This document shows positions 37,903-47,301 of a DNA stretch of 64,000 nt, piece by piece. The stretch is from Enterobacter bugandensis (GTDB lineage Bacteria; Pseudomonadota; Gammaproteobacteria; Enterobacterales; Enterobacteriaceae). Every line of letters starts with the position of its first letter. Within the stretch, counting starts at the first letter, position 1. Under the pieces are notes generated by a model, which worked only from the letters and a program-made list of their open reading frames with translations, was not told where the DNA came from and made no database searches. Position numbers and translations under genes: made by a program. Where the stretch lies: the NCBI RefSeq assembly GCF_900324475.1, contig NZ_LT992502.1, positions 2,976,001 to 3,040,000 of the forward strand, written 5' to 3'.

Positions 37903-38776
37903 TCTCTTTTTCCAGTTCAGCCGCGATATAAGACTGGATGCGCCCCCGGCGCCGGATAAGCCCCACGGTACGTTTAACTTCCGGCGCCACCAGCGGCAGA
38001 TGCGTCAGCGGCGTGTACTCTGACGTCGGCATCGACATGGCGGGAACGGCGGCAATGCCGATCCCCGCCTCTACCATACCGAGCATCGTGGTGACGTGGC
38101 GCGTTTCGCAGACGCTGGGGCGCTCGGGAATGATATCCCCCAGCATCCGATCCAGCAGGTTGCGGTTCCCCGACGTTTTATCAAGGGAGATATAGTCCTG
38201 CTGGTAAAACGCCTGCCAGGTCAGGTGGCTCTTCTGCGCCAGCGGGTGGTCCTTTCTGCACGCCACAACGTAGACATCCTCCACCAGCGGGAAAAATTCA
38301 ATTTCAGACGGCAAGTTTCCAGCAAAGCAGATGCCAAAATCCGCCTGGCTTCGGGCCACGGCGTCAATCACATTCCCCGCGCTGCTGTCGATGAGCTTAA
38401 TGCGAACGCGCGGAAAGCGGGACTGAAAGCGACGGATCACATCAGGCATAAAGTAACAGGCGGCGGAAGGTACAGCGGCGACCGTAATCAGCCCCGTCCG
38501 CTCTTCACTGGCCTTATCGACATCCGCCAGCATTGATTCCACGTTGTCGAGCAGCTGTGCTGAGCGTTCAGCAAAGTTTTGCCCGTATAACGTCAGGGCG
38601 ACGCGGCGGGTGGTTCGGTCAAACAGCCTGGTTCCCAGCGCGGCTTCCAGCTTTTCGATCCTGCGGCTCAGCGCCGACTGGGATATGCAGATTGATTCAG
38701 CGGCGACACGGAAGTTACCGTATTCCACTAACGCCCTGAAGGCATAGAGATCGTTAAGGTCGAAATTCACGGGCAT
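37877..38776 (-). CDS. LysR-family transcriptional regulator
   Basis: This 299-residue LysR regulator has an N-terminal winged helix (residues ~5-65, FRVAAESICISQSALSRRIEKLEAALGTRLFDRTTR) and a C-terminal effector domain (VAAVPSAACYFMPDVIRRF). The start at ATG 38776 gives the usual LysR length; the open frame extends 23 codons upstream. It is convergent with the symporter/binding-protein pair and not in the common divergent position, so its target is less certain. TcuR-type control of the symporter is possible. Confidence 0.85.
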   Translation of the reverse strand: MPVNFDLNDLYAFRALVEYGNFRVAAESICISQSALSRRIEKLEAALGTRLFDRTTRRVALTLYGQNFAERSAQLLDNVESMLADVDKASEERTGLITVAAVPSAACYFMPDVIRRFQSRFPRVRIKLIDSSAGNVIDAVARSQADFGICFAGNLPSEIEFFPLVEDVYVVACRKDHPLAQKSHLTWQAFYQQDYISLDKTSGNRNLLDRMLGDIIPERPSVCETRHVTTMLGMVEAGIGIAAVPAMSMPTSEYTPLTHLPLVAPEVKRTVGLIRRRGRIQSYIAAELEKEITERYRRT

Positions 38777-38866
38777 AGCGTCTGGATGTCCTGTCAGGGA
38801 AAGCAACAAAGTCAAAAATAATAGCGTCTTATTGACCTTCCGCAACCGGCGCGGTGTTGAAATAGG

Positions 38867-40396
38867 TCAGAGGTCGTTGAGATTGAGGCGAATGCGCCCG
38901 GCCTGGTCAGCAATCGCCTGCCGTTCCTCTTCCTTCATATCGGCAAGCTGTTTATAGACAATGCCCAGGCGGGGATTGTTACCGAGGCGCGCCCGGTTGC
39001 GCGCAAAGAAATCCCAGTAGAGGGCATTGAACGGGCACGCCAGTTCTCCGGTGCGCTGGTTGTGCTGGTACCGACATCCCTGACAGTAATTACTCATCTT
39101 ATGAATGTAGGATGCGCTTGAGACATAGGGCTTACTGGCCAGTAACCCGCCATCGCCAAACTGGCTCATGCCGAGAGTATTGGGCAGCTCCACCCATTCA
39201 AACGCATCAATATAGACCCCCAGATACCACTCATGAACCGCCTGCGGCGACAGGCCGCTGAGCAGACTAAAGTTCCCGATCACCATCAGGCGCTGGATAT
39301 GGTGGGCGTAAGCCTCGGTAAGCGATTGCCCAACGGCATGCGCCAGGCAGCGCATCTGCGTTTTGCCCGTCCAGAACCAGTCCGGCAGCGGGGCGTGCTG
39401 CTCCAGGGCATTCAACTCGCGATAGCCCGGCATTTGCGACCAGTAGATCCCGCGCACGTACTCCCGCCAGCCGAGAATTTGTCGGATAAACCCTTCAACG
39501 GCAGGCAGCGGCGCGTGGCCAGAACGCCAAGCCTGCTGGGCGGCGGCCACCACTTCCCGGGGATTAAGCATTTTGGTATTCAGCGCAAAAGAAATTAACG
39601 AATGAAAAAGAAAAGGTTCTTCCGCGTGCATCGCATCCTGCCAGTTTCCAAACTGCGGGAGCACGTGAGAAATAAACGCATCCAGACTGGCTTTGGCTTC
39701 CGAACGGTTGAGCGGCCAGCGAAAATTGTCGGCCTGCGGTTCGCCGAAGGACTTTACGCCGCAGCGTTGGATCTCTGCCCACAAGGCTGAACGATCCTGG
39801 CGGGGGCGCGAGTCACCCGGTGCGGGTGGCTCGCCGGACCAGCGCCTGCGGTTTTCAGCATCATAATTCCATTTCCCCCCTTCCGGCTCGCCTTCAGAGG
39901 TCAAGAGAATCCCGTGCCGACGGCGCATTTCCCGATAAAAGTATTCCATTCGCCAGCTTTTACGCGACGCAAAAAACGTGCTTACCGCGTCCCGGGGGGT
40001 GAAAAAATGCTCGCTGCTGACGCAGGCTGTTTCGACGGACGCTGTTTTCGCCCACGCCTGCAGCTGCGCATCAAGACGCCATTCGTCGGGCTCCTGCCAC
40101 AACACCCTTCCGGCGCTGTAATGCGTAACAAGCGCGTTGAGATTCTCTTCCAGCGCGCCGCGGTTTGAACCGTCAGAGAGCCGGACATACCTTACCCGAT
40201 GCCCCTTCTCTTTCAACGCTGAGGCAAACGCCCGCATGGCGGCGAAGATAGCGATAACTTTCTGGGCATGATGCAGCACGTATGCGGTTTCCGCCCGCAA
40301 CTCCAGCATCACGTAAATGACGTTCGGACTGCGGGTATCAAACCAGCTGTGATGCGGATTAAGCTGATCGCCCAGGATCAGACGCAGCTCGGTCAA
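38867..40396 (-). CDS. Iron-sulfur bacterial photolyase/cryptochrome (PhrB/CryB-type)
   Basis: This 509-residue protein belongs to the FeS-BCP group of the photolyase/cryptochrome family, whose Agrobacterium member PhrB repairs (6-4) photoproducts with FAD, a lumazine-type antenna and a 4Fe-4S cluster. The N-terminal antenna domain begins LRLILGDQLN. The helical FAD domain has GFIRQILGWREYVRGIYW and GMSQFGDGGLLASKPYVSSA. Four cluster cysteines are visible as MRCLAH and NYCQGC with a later ACP. The TTG start at 40396 has GGAG six bases upstream and overlaps the stop of the preceding DUF2256 gene; an in-frame TTG at 40414 is less likely. Confidence 0.88.
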   Translation of the reverse strand: MTELRLILGDQLNPHHSWFDTRSPNVIYVMLELRAETAYVLHHAQKVIAIFAAMRAFASALKEKGHRVRYVRLSDGSNRGALEENLNALVTHYSAGRVLWQEPDEWRLDAQLQAWAKTASVETACVSSEHFFTPRDAVSTFFASRKSWRMEYFYREMRRRHGILLTSEGEPEGGKWNYDAENRRRWSGEPPAPGDSRPRQDRSALWAEIQRCGVKSFGEPQADNFRWPLNRSEAKASLDAFISHVLPQFGNWQDAMHAEEPFLFHSLISFALNTKMLNPREVVAAAQQAWRSGHAPLPAVEGFIRQILGWREYVRGIYWSQMPGYRELNALEQHAPLPDWFWTGKTQMRCLAHAVGQSLTEAYAHHIQRLMVIGNFSLLSGLSPQAVHEWYLGVYIDAFEWVELPNTLGMSQFGDGGLLASKPYVSSASYIHKMSNYCQGCRYQHNQRTGELACPFNALYWDFFARNRARLGNNPRLGIVYKQLADMKEEERQAIADQAGRIRLNLNDL

Positions 40397-40539
40397 CGGT
40401 GGCTCCTGCGGCAACGCTCGGAACAGTATTTGACCTCATCCCAGCATTTCGCCCATTTTTTGCGCCACGTCATGGGCCGCTGGCAGTGCACACACAGCCG
40501 CCTGGGCAGTTCCTGCTTGTTGCCTTTGAAATCGCTCAT
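40393..40539 (-). CDS. DUF2256 small Cys-rich protein coupled to the photolyase
   Basis: On the minus strand a 48-residue protein begins MSDFKGNKQELPRRLCVHCQ and ends CRRSHR. It has CxxC-type pairs (LCVHC near residue 16 and YCSERC near 39) and the MTWRKKWAKCW core that defines DUF2256. These probably bind a metal, likely zinc. Function is unknown. The stop (TGA) overlaps the photolyase TTG start, so the two are translationally coupled. It is too short for default gene callers and is easily missed. Confidence 0.85.
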   Translation of the reverse strand: MSDFKGNKQELPRRLCVHCQRPMTWRKKWAKCWDEVKYCSERCRRSHR

Positions 40540-40728
40540 CTTTTCAATACCGTACTGATTTATTCACCCCACCTGCGGATAAAGGCTACGACAGACGTCA
40601 CAAAATGAAGGTGATGCCTGCAAAGCGCTACCCACCGCTACGTACGAAATGATAGTTTATTCGGGCTGTAAGTGTTGCAATGATAACGTTCCCCTTTGTG
40701 TTCAAGTGACGAGTTTGCGAGCAAAGTG

Positions 40729-41526
40729 ATGATTAAGTGGCCCTGGAAAACGAATGAGGCTGGCCGGGATATGGCGCTGCCGTGGGATGACGCGCTGGCG
40801 ATCCCTGTTCTGGCGAATCTTAAGCCGGATGAACAATCGAAACTGGTTCAGATGGCGGATCGTTTTTTGCAGCAAAAACGTCTGGTGCCGCTGCAGGGGT
40901 TCGAGCTTGATCCGCTGAAAAACGCCCGCATCGCCCTGCTTTTCTGCCTGCCGGTGCTGGAGCTCGGCATTGAGTGGCTGGATGGTTTTCATGAAGTGCT
41001 GATTTATCCTGCACCGTTCGTCGTCGATGACGAGTGGGAGGATGATATCGGGCTGGTACACAACCAGCGGGTGGTGCAGTCCGGACAAAGCTGGCAGCAG
41101 GGGCCAATTATCCTCAACTGGCTCGACATTCAGGACTCGTTCGACGCCTCGGGCTTTAATCTGATTATTCACGAGGTGGCGCATAAGCTTGATACCCGCA
41201 ACGGCGATCGCGCCAGCGGCGTGCCTTTTATTCCGCTACGTGAAGTCGCAGGATGGGAGCACGACCTGCATGCGGCAATGGATAACATCCAGGATGAGAT
41301 CGATCTGGTGGGCGAAAGCGCGGCCAGCATTGATGCCTATGCGGCAACTGACCCCGCCGAGTGCTTTGCGGTGCTCTCGGAGTACTTCTTCAGCGCCCCC
41401 GAACTCTTCGCGCCCCGTTTCCCGGCGCTGTGGCAGCGTTTCAGCCAGTTTTATCAGCAGGATCCGCTCCAGCGCCTGCGGCAAAATGAGGCGTCCGGCG
41501 GGCATTCCTCCCGCCAGGTCCATTAA
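40729..41526 (+). CDS. mtfA: Zinc peptidase and Mlc-binding regulator MtfA
   Basis: MtfA binds and inactivates the glucose repressor Mlc and is itself a zinc aminopeptidase-like protein. The 265-residue product equals the E. coli length. The metal motif HEVAHK (HExxH) is intact, followed by the third-ligand region [11 protein letters not shown]. The start at 40729 (MIKWPWK) matches E. coli; an upstream in-frame codon at 40696 is not supported. In E. coli a tRNA-Asn gene follows directly; here the aerobactin locus intervenes. Its last four bases overlap the MFS gene on the other strand. Confidence 0.96.
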   Translation: MIKWPWKTNEAGRDMALPWDDALAIPVLANLKPDEQSKLVQMADRFLQQKRLVPLQGFELDPLKNARIALLFCLPVLELGIEWLDGFHEVLIYPAPFVVDDEWEDDIGLVHNQRVVQSGQSWQQGPIILNWLDIQDSFDASGFNLIIHEVAHKLDTRNGDRASGVPFIPLREVAGWEHDLHAAMDNIQDEIDLVGESAASIDAYAATDPAECFAVLSEYFFSAPELFAPRFPALWQRFSQFYQQDPLQRLRQNEASGGHSSRQVH

Positions 41527-42734
41527 GCTTTTTCAGCAGGGGTACGCGCGGTTGACCATACCCCTATGCTCAGGACTAAAAACAGCAACGCCATTCCCCA
41601 TGCGGCCACCGTTAAAGACTGCTCCCCGTAAAAGCGCGTCACGACCGGCACCAGCAGCGCGCTGACGCCATAGCCTAACGTATGGCTGGTGGCGATAACG
41701 CCAGCCCCTTTCCCCGTGGTCAGCCGATCGTTTAGCAGCAGCTGATAGCCCGGCGTAGCCATCGCCGCCCCGAGTGACGTGATAACAATCCCCACGTAGA
41801 ACAGCGCTAAACCGGCGACAGCCATCAGCCCAAGCCCGGCCACCATCAACGTCGCCGCGATGCAGAGCAATGTTACCGGGCTGAAGTGCTGTGGGCGAAC
41901 CACCAGAAACTGTGCCGCGAGCGTAGCCAACGCGGCCAGGCTCAGCAGGAGCGCAACATGATGGCTGATATCCCGGGCGTTGCCGTCCAGCAAGGGGCTG
42001 AGGTGCGGTGACAGGCCGAGCTGCATCAGGCTCACCAGCGCCGCCAGCAGCATCGCCAGCAGCAGGAACGGCAGCATGGACATCTGCAGACGGGTCGCCT
42101 GGTGTGCCACCGGCGGCAACGGCGGATCCGCCACCTCGCGCAGCACCAGCAGCAGAGCGATTAACGGCGCGATCGCCATCAGCCAGAGCGGCGCGACCGG
42201 GTTAACGCTGAGCATCAGCGCCGCCAGCGGAGGCCCCAGCAGGCGGCCGCAGCTTAGGCCGGAACTGATGGTTGCCAGCGCCGCCATGCGTTTATCCAGG
42301 CCCGCACGCTGAATGGCCCACGTCTGCGCGGCAGGCACCATGCCCGACACCGTCAGGCCATACAGCAGACGCGAGAGGATCAGCCCCGCCAGCCCCCAGG
42401 TGCTTTCCAGCCTCCCTGCCGCCATCGCCCAGACCACCAGCGCCATGACGCCAAAGCTGGCGAGATAGCCGCTGAGGGAGGCCACCATAACGACCTTACA
42501 GCCGCGGCGCTCGCTCTGGCGTCCCCACCAGGGGGACGCGGGTAAGAAAAGCATGGAGCCGAACATCAGCAGCCCGGCCCAGACCGAGAGTGAAAGTCCG
42601 GTCAGGGTCACCAGCTGCGGAAGCATGACCAGCAAACCGTTTTGCCCGATGCCCAGCAGGCCCGCGCAGAGCGCCAGGGGCCAGTTGGCTTTGGAGGTGA
42701 TATTTTCGGTCAACGTTTCAGAATCAGCGCGCAT
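41523..42734 (-). CDS. MFS transporter of the aerobactin locus (ShiF-like putative exporter)
   Basis: This 403-residue twelve-helix MFS protein is transcribed divergently from iucA across a Fur box. Its position and family match ShiF/IroX-type transporters that lie beside aerobactin genes and are thought to export the siderophore. Features are the WGRQSERRG loop motif and the [19 protein letters not shown] helix 5 segment. No ABC or receptor features are present. Export of aerobactin is inferred from context, not shown by sequence. Confidence 0.78.
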   Translation of the reverse strand: MRADSETLTENITSKANWPLALCAGLLGIGQNGLLVMLPQLVTLTGLSLSVWAGLLMFGSMLFLPASPWWGRQSERRGCKVVMVASLSGYLASFGVMALVVWAMAAGRLESTWGLAGLILSRLLYGLTVSGMVPAAQTWAIQRAGLDKRMAALATISSGLSCGRLLGPPLAALMLSVNPVAPLWLMAIAPLIALLLVLREVADPPLPPVAHQATRLQMSMLPFLLLAMLLAALVSLMQLGLSPHLSPLLDGNARDISHHVALLLSLAALATLAAQFLVVRPQHFSPVTLLCIAATLMVAGLGLMAVAGLALFYVGIVITSLGAAMATPGYQLLLNDRLTTGKGAGVIATSHTLGYGVSALLVPVVTRFYGEQSLTVAAWGMALLFLVLSIGVWSTARTPAEKA

Positions 42735-42806
42735 GAAAATGTGAACATAGTGTCAATAAATGTGTGGAAATTATGAAGTTAATGAAAACAAATATTGCAA
42801 AAATAG

Positions 42807-42850
42807 TTGCCACTGTAAACAGAATGAATATCATAACGAGAATTATTATC
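42807..42850 (+). promoter_or_regulatory. iucA promoter with Fur box
   Basis: The 19 bases at 42832-42850 (CATAACGAGAATTATTATC) match the Fur consensus GATAATGATAATCATTATC at 15 of 19 positions. They overlap or directly follow a plausible promoter with -35 TTGCCA (42807-42812), a 16-base spacer and -10 TATCAT (42829-42834). Iron-dependent repression of both iucA and the divergent MFS gene is likely. Confidence 0.75.
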
Positions 42851-42872
42851 AGTCATGGAATGAGGTACATCT

Positions 42873-44615
42873 ATGCGTGCTCTGCCCCGCTCTGCCGGTA
42901 CAGACGTTGCAGCCCAGTGTTTTTTAAACGCCCTGTTACGCGAAACGAAGGACTGGCGCTATCTCCCTGCAGCCGCAGCGGATGAGTTAGCGCACATTCA
43001 TATTCCACTCTCTTCCTCCCAGGCCCTTCGGGTTCCGGTACGCTATTTCTCCCCAACCCAGCACCATCAGTACCGTTTCCCGGCAACGCTTATTCAGAGC
43101 GATAGCGACAGTGGTGACGCCGTCACTTTCACTCAACTGATTGATTTAATTCTTGAAAAACCCTCAGTAAAAGGCTCACTGGATGCCGATACGCTGACTC
43201 GTTTTAAACAGCGCGCGCTGGAAAGCCATGCCCATACCTGGCAGGCGATTGATTTGCGCCACGGCTGGGCAACGCTGCGAGACAAGCCGCTGACGTTTGC
43301 CGAAGCGGAACAGGCGCTGCTGGTGGGCCACGCGTTTCACCCTGCGCCAAAATCCCACGAGCCGTTCAACGAAACCGAGGCGCGCCGGTATCTGCCGGAT
43401 TTCGGCTCCCGCTTCCCGCTGCGCTGGTTTGCCGTTGAGAGCACGCTCGTTGCCGGCGACAGCCTGAACGTCTCCCTGCGCGAGCGTCTGCTGCGCTTCG
43501 CCGCCCAGAGCGCGCCCGATCTGCTCGGCCACTTCACCGACACCCGCTGGCTGCTGCCGATGCATCCGTGGCAGGCCGACTATCTGCTGGAGCAGGACTG
43601 GTGTCAGCGTCTGGCGGCAAACGGTTCATTACAGGACCTGGGTGAAGCGGGCGCACAGTGGCTGCCCACCAGCTCCTCACGCTCGTTGTACAGCGAAACC
43701 AACAGCGACATGATTAAATTCTCCCTCAGCGTGCGCCTGACCAACTCCGTGCGCACGCTGTCGGTCAAAGAGGTTAAGCGCGGTATGCGCCTGGCGCGGC
43801 TGGCAAAAACAGAACGCTGGCAAGATTTACAGGCCCGCTACCCGACCATGCGCGTGATGCAGGAAGACGGCTGGGCGGGACTGCGTGATGAAAACGGCGT
43901 CATTCAGGAAGAGAGCCTGATGGCCCTGCGCGTTAACCTGCTGTTCGATACGCCAGACACCCAGACCAACGTGCTGGTCAGCCTGACGCAGGCCGCGCCT
44001 GACGGCGGCGACAGCCTGCTGGCCGCAGCGGTACGCCGTCTTAGCCAGCGTCTGGATTTACCGCTCGCTCAGGCCGCCCGCTGCTGGCTGGACGCCTACT
44101 GCGACCGCGTGTTGCTTCCGCTGTTCAGCGCCGAGGCGGACTACGGTCTGGTGCTGCTGGCGCACCAGCAAAATATCCTCGTTGAGATGCAGCAGGATTT
44201 CCCCGTCGGGCTGATCTACCGCGACTGCCAGGGCAGCGCCTGGACCGAAGGGGCCGACGCGTGGCTGAAAGAGGCGGGCGAAACCGACGTGGAAAACCGC
44301 TTCGGTGAAAGCCAGCTGCTGCGCTACTTCCCTTATTACCTGCTGCTGAACTCCACCCTTGCCGTCACCGCCGCTCTCGCCGCCGCCGGTTTCGACAGCG
44401 AAGAGCACCTGATGTCCCGCGTGCGTGACGCGCTGGCCGGGCTGCGCACGACGGCGAAGCAGACCCGCTGCCTCGACTACGTGCTCGACAGCCCGACCTG
44501 GAACTGCAAAGGCAACTTCTTCTGCTACCTGCACGATCGCAATGAGAACACCATCGTCGATCCGGCGGTGATCTATTTCGACTTTAGCAACCCGTTTTAC
44601 AAGGAGAAGGCGTGA
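42873..44615 (+). CDS. iucA: Aerobactin synthetase component IucA
   Basis: IucA is an NRPS-independent siderophore (NIS) synthetase that condenses N6-acetyl-N6-hydroxylysine with one prochiral carboxyl of citrate. The 580-residue product (about 574 in E. coli) has the IucA/IucC domain with LMHPWQADYLL, the ATP/citrate-site segment TSSSRSLYSETNSDMIKFSLSVRLTNSVRT, and the C-terminal FhuF-like part. GAGG lies eight bases before ATG 42873. It starts the iucABCD-iutA operon and its stop overlaps the iucB ATG by one base. Confidence 0.95.
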   Translation: MRALPRSAGTDVAAQCFLNALLRETKDWRYLPAAAADELAHIHIPLSSSQALRVPVRYFSPTQHHQYRFPATLIQSDSDSGDAVTFTQLIDLILEKPSVKGSLDADTLTRFKQRALESHAHTWQAIDLRHGWATLRDKPLTFAEAEQALLVGHAFHPAPKSHEPFNETEARRYLPDFGSRFPLRWFAVESTLVAGDSLNVSLRERLLRFAAQSAPDLLGHFTDTRWLLPMHPWQADYLLEQDWCQRLAANGSLQDLGEAGAQWLPTSSSRSLYSETNSDMIKFSLSVRLTNSVRTLSVKEVKRGMRLARLAKTERWQDLQARYPTMRVMQEDGWAGLRDENGVIQEESLMALRVNLLFDTPDTQTNVLVSLTQAAPDGGDSLLAAAVRRLSQRLDLPLAQAARCWLDAYCDRVLLPLFSAEADYGLVLLAHQQNILVEMQQDFPVGLIYRDCQGSAWTEGADAWLKEAGETDVENRFGESQLLRYFPYYLLLNSTLAVTAALAAAGFDSEEHLMSRVRDALAGLRTTAKQTRCLDYVLDSPTWNCKGNFFCYLHDRNENTIVDPAVIYFDFSNPFYKEKA

Positions 44616-45562
44616 TGGCCATCGCGAATATCGTCCATTCCGGCTACGGCTTTCGCTGCACCGCAACGGAACAAAATCTGCCGCTGACGCTGGGTCTTGA
44701 CGGCAGCGCGGTGCTGGAGCGTCTGACCGGGATCCCGGCCGGCTGGCTGGTGGAAGCCCTCGATCAGCTGTTTGTTGCCGCGCCGGCCCTGACCGGCATT
44801 ACCCTGCCGTGGGCGGACTGGCAGGATGAACCCCAGGCGCAGGCGCTGTTTAGCCAGGCCCACGGGGATTATCTGGCGCGTGCAACCTTCTGGCAGCTGC
44901 CGCTGTGGCTGCAAGGCGAACGTCCGCAGGCAAGCGGTGGGATGCAGTTTGATGAGAGCCGCCAGCTTTACTTCCCGCTGCGTCCTCGTCGCCCGCAGGG
45001 CGAGGTGTATCGCCGTTACGATCCGCAAATCAAGCGCACTTTAAGCTTCCGCGTGGCGGACGTGGCGCTGGACGGCGAGCGTTTCACTCAATGGATGAAT
45101 AACCCGCGCGTGAACGCCTTCTGGGAGATGGCGGGCCCGCAGGCCGAGCAGGAAAACTACCTGCGCCGCCAGCTTGACTCGACCTACTGCTACCCGGTTA
45201 TCGGCTGCTTCGACGACCAGCCGTTTGGCTATTTTGAACTCTACTGGGCGGCAGAAGACCGCATTGGCCGTCACTACCGCTGGCAGCCGTTTGACCGCGG
45301 GCTGCACATGCTGGTGGGCGAAGAAAAATGGCGCGGCGCGCAGTATATCCGCAGCTGGCTGCGCGGCCTGAGCCACTATCTGTATCTCGATGAACCGCGC
45401 ACCGCGCGCATCGTGGCCGAGCCGCGCTTCGACAACCAGCGCCTGTTCCGCCATCTGGCCTCCGCCGGTTTCGACACGGTGAAAGAGTTCGACTTCCCGC
45501 ACAAGCGCTCGCGCCTCATCATGAGCCAGCGTCACCGCTTCTTCAGCGAGGTGGGCCTGTGA
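44615..45562 (+). CDS. iucB: N6-hydroxylysine O-acetyltransferase IucB
   Basis: IucB acetylates N6-hydroxylysine with acetyl-CoA. The 315-residue product equals the known length and has the GNAT-type C-terminal domain with NPRVNAFWEMAGP, the acetyl-CoA region MLVGEEKWRGAQYIRSWLRGLSH region and ARIVAEPRFDN. AAGGAG lies eight bases before ATG 44615, so I prefer it to GTG 44612. It overlaps iucC by four bases. Confidence 0.95.
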   Translation: MAIANIVHSGYGFRCTATEQNLPLTLGLDGSAVLERLTGIPAGWLVEALDQLFVAAPALTGITLPWADWQDEPQAQALFSQAHGDYLARATFWQLPLWLQGERPQASGGMQFDESRQLYFPLRPRRPQGEVYRRYDPQIKRTLSFRVADVALDGERFTQWMNNPRVNAFWEMAGPQAEQENYLRRQLDSTYCYPVIGCFDDQPFGYFELYWAAEDRIGRHYRWQPFDRGLHMLVGEEKWRGAQYIRSWLRGLSHYLYLDEPRTARIVAEPRFDNQRLFRHLASAGFDTVKEFDFPHKRSRLIMSQRHRFFSEVGL

Positions 45563-47301
45563 ACGCGCTCTGGCAGAAAGTGAACCGCGAGATGGTGGCG
45601 AAGATCCTCGCGGAGCTGGAATACGAACGCACCCTGCGCGCCGAGCCGGTTTCGTCGGACGGCTGGCGCATCGCCATGGGCACCGAGTCCTGGCAGTTTC
45701 GCGCCGCGCGCGGGATCTGGGGCTGGCTGCATATCGACCCGGACAGCCTGACCACCGCCAGCGGCGCCGCCGTGGAAGCGGAAAGCGCGCTGCTGCAGCT
45801 GACGACGGTGCTGGAGATGAGCGACGCACAAACGGCGGAGCACATGGAAGATCTCTACGCCACGCTGCGCGGCGACATGCTGCTGCTGCAGGCGCGTGAA
45901 GCGCTGGACGCGGACGCGCTGATCCACCTCGACCCGGACGAATTACAGTGTCTGATGAGCGGCCACCCGAAGTTTATTTTCAACAAAGGCCGCCGCGGCT
46001 GGGGTCTGGACGCGCTGCGCCAGTACGCGCCGGAATACCGCGGGCGCTTCCGCCTGCACTGGGTCGCCGTCCAGCGTGAACATCTGGTCTGGAGCAGCGA
46101 CGCCGATTGCGACATTCACGCTCTGCTGGCCAGCACCATGGATGATGCCGAGCGCGCCCGGTTTGACGCTCGCTGGCAAGCGCTGGGTCTCGACGACGGC
46201 TGGCTGCCCGTGCCGCTGCACCCGTGGCAGTGGCAGCAAAAAATTGCCATTCATTTTCTTGCGCAACTGGCGCGCGGTGAAATGGTTGAGCTGGGCGAGT
46301 TTGGCGATGAGTACCTGGCCCAGCAGTCCCTGCGCACGCTCACCAACGCCAGCCGTCGCGCGCCGTATGACATCAAGCTGCCGCTGACCATCTACAACAC
46401 CTCCTGCTATCGCGGCATTCCGGGCAAGTACATTGCCGCCGGTCCTCTGGCCTCGCGCTGGCTGCAGCAGCAGTTCGCCGCTGACGCCACGCTGATCCGC
46501 TCTGGCGCGCAGGTGCTGGGCGAACCCGCCGCCGGGTATCTGTCGCATCCGGGCTACGCGGCGCTGCCGAAAGCGCCCTACCGCTACCAGGAGATGCTGG
46601 GCGTGATCTGGCGCGAGAACCCATCCTGCTATCTGCAGGACGGCGAACAGGCGGTGCTGATGGCGGCGCTAATGGAAACCGACAACGCCGGGCGTCCGCT
46701 GATCGACGCGTGGATCACGCGCTCGGGGTTAACCGCCGAAGCGTGGCTGGAAAAGCTGTTTGAGGCAACGGTGATCCCGTTCTACCACCTGCTCTGCCGC
46801 TACGGCGTGGCGCTGATTGCCCACGGCCAGAACGTGACGCTGGTGATGAAGGACTACGTCCCGCAGCGGATCCTGCTTAAGGATTTCCAGGGCGATATGC
46901 GCCTGGTGGACGAGGATTTCCCGCAGGCTCAGAGCCTGCCGGAACAGGTAAAAGCGGTGACGGCGCGCCTGAGCGCGGATTACATCATCCACGACCTGCA
47001 AACCGGCAACTTTGTGACGGTGCTGCGCTTTATTTCACGCCTCACGCTGCAAAGCGGCGTCAGCGAAACGCGTTTCTATCAGATCCTCGCCGGGGTGCTG
47101 CACCGCTATATGGCCGCGCATCCGGAGCTTGCGGAGCGCTTTGCGAAATTCGATCTGTTTAAGCCGCAGATTATTCGCGTGATCCTCAACCCGGTCAAAC
47201 TGACCTTCTCCGAACACGACGGCGGCAGCCGCATGCTGCCGAACTACGTTACCGATCTTGATAACCCTCTTTTTCTGGCCTCCCGGGAGTCCGCGCAATG
47301 A
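45559..47301 (+). CDS. iucC: Aerobactin synthase IucC
   Basis: IucC is the second NIS synthetase, joining the second acetyl-hydroxylysine to the IucA product. The 580-residue protein aligns along its whole length with E. coli IucC, including GHPKFIFNKGRRGWG, LPLHPWQWQQKI and the GEPAAGYLSHPGYAAL and AHGQNVTLVMK segments. It begins with GTG 45559 inside the iucB stop and ends in an ATGA overlap with iucD, so all four synthesis genes are coupled. Confidence 0.96.
   Translation: MNALWQKVNREMVAKILAELEYERTLRAEPVSSDGWRIAMGTESWQFRAARGIWGWLHIDPDSLTTASGAAVEAESALLQLTTVLEMSDAQTAEHMEDLYATLRGDMLLLQAREALDADALIHLDPDELQCLMSGHPKFIFNKGRRGWGLDALRQYAPEYRGRFRLHWVAVQREHLVWSSDADCDIHALLASTMDDAERARFDARWQALGLDDGWLPVPLHPWQWQQKIAIHFLAQLARGEMVELGEFGDEYLAQQSLRTLTNASRRAPYDIKLPLTIYNTSCYRGIPGKYIAAGPLASRWLQQQFAADATLIRSGAQVLGEPAAGYLSHPGYAALPKAPYRYQEMLGVIWRENPSCYLQDGEQAVLMAALMETDNAGRPLIDAWITRSGLTAEAWLEKLFEATVIPFYHLLCRYGVALIAHGQNVTLVMKDYVPQRILLKDFQGDMRLVDEDFPQAQSLPEQVKAVTARLSADYIIHDLQTGNFVTVLRFISRLTLQSGVSETRFYQILAGVLHRYMAAHPELAERFAKFDLFKPQIIRVILNPVKLTFSEHDGGSRMLPNYVTDLDNPLFLASRESAQ

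Noticed and set aside
40268..40558. 96-codon plus-strand frame before mtfA
   Set aside because: It is antisense to the DUF2256 gene and the photolyase start, both of which have clear homologous signatures.
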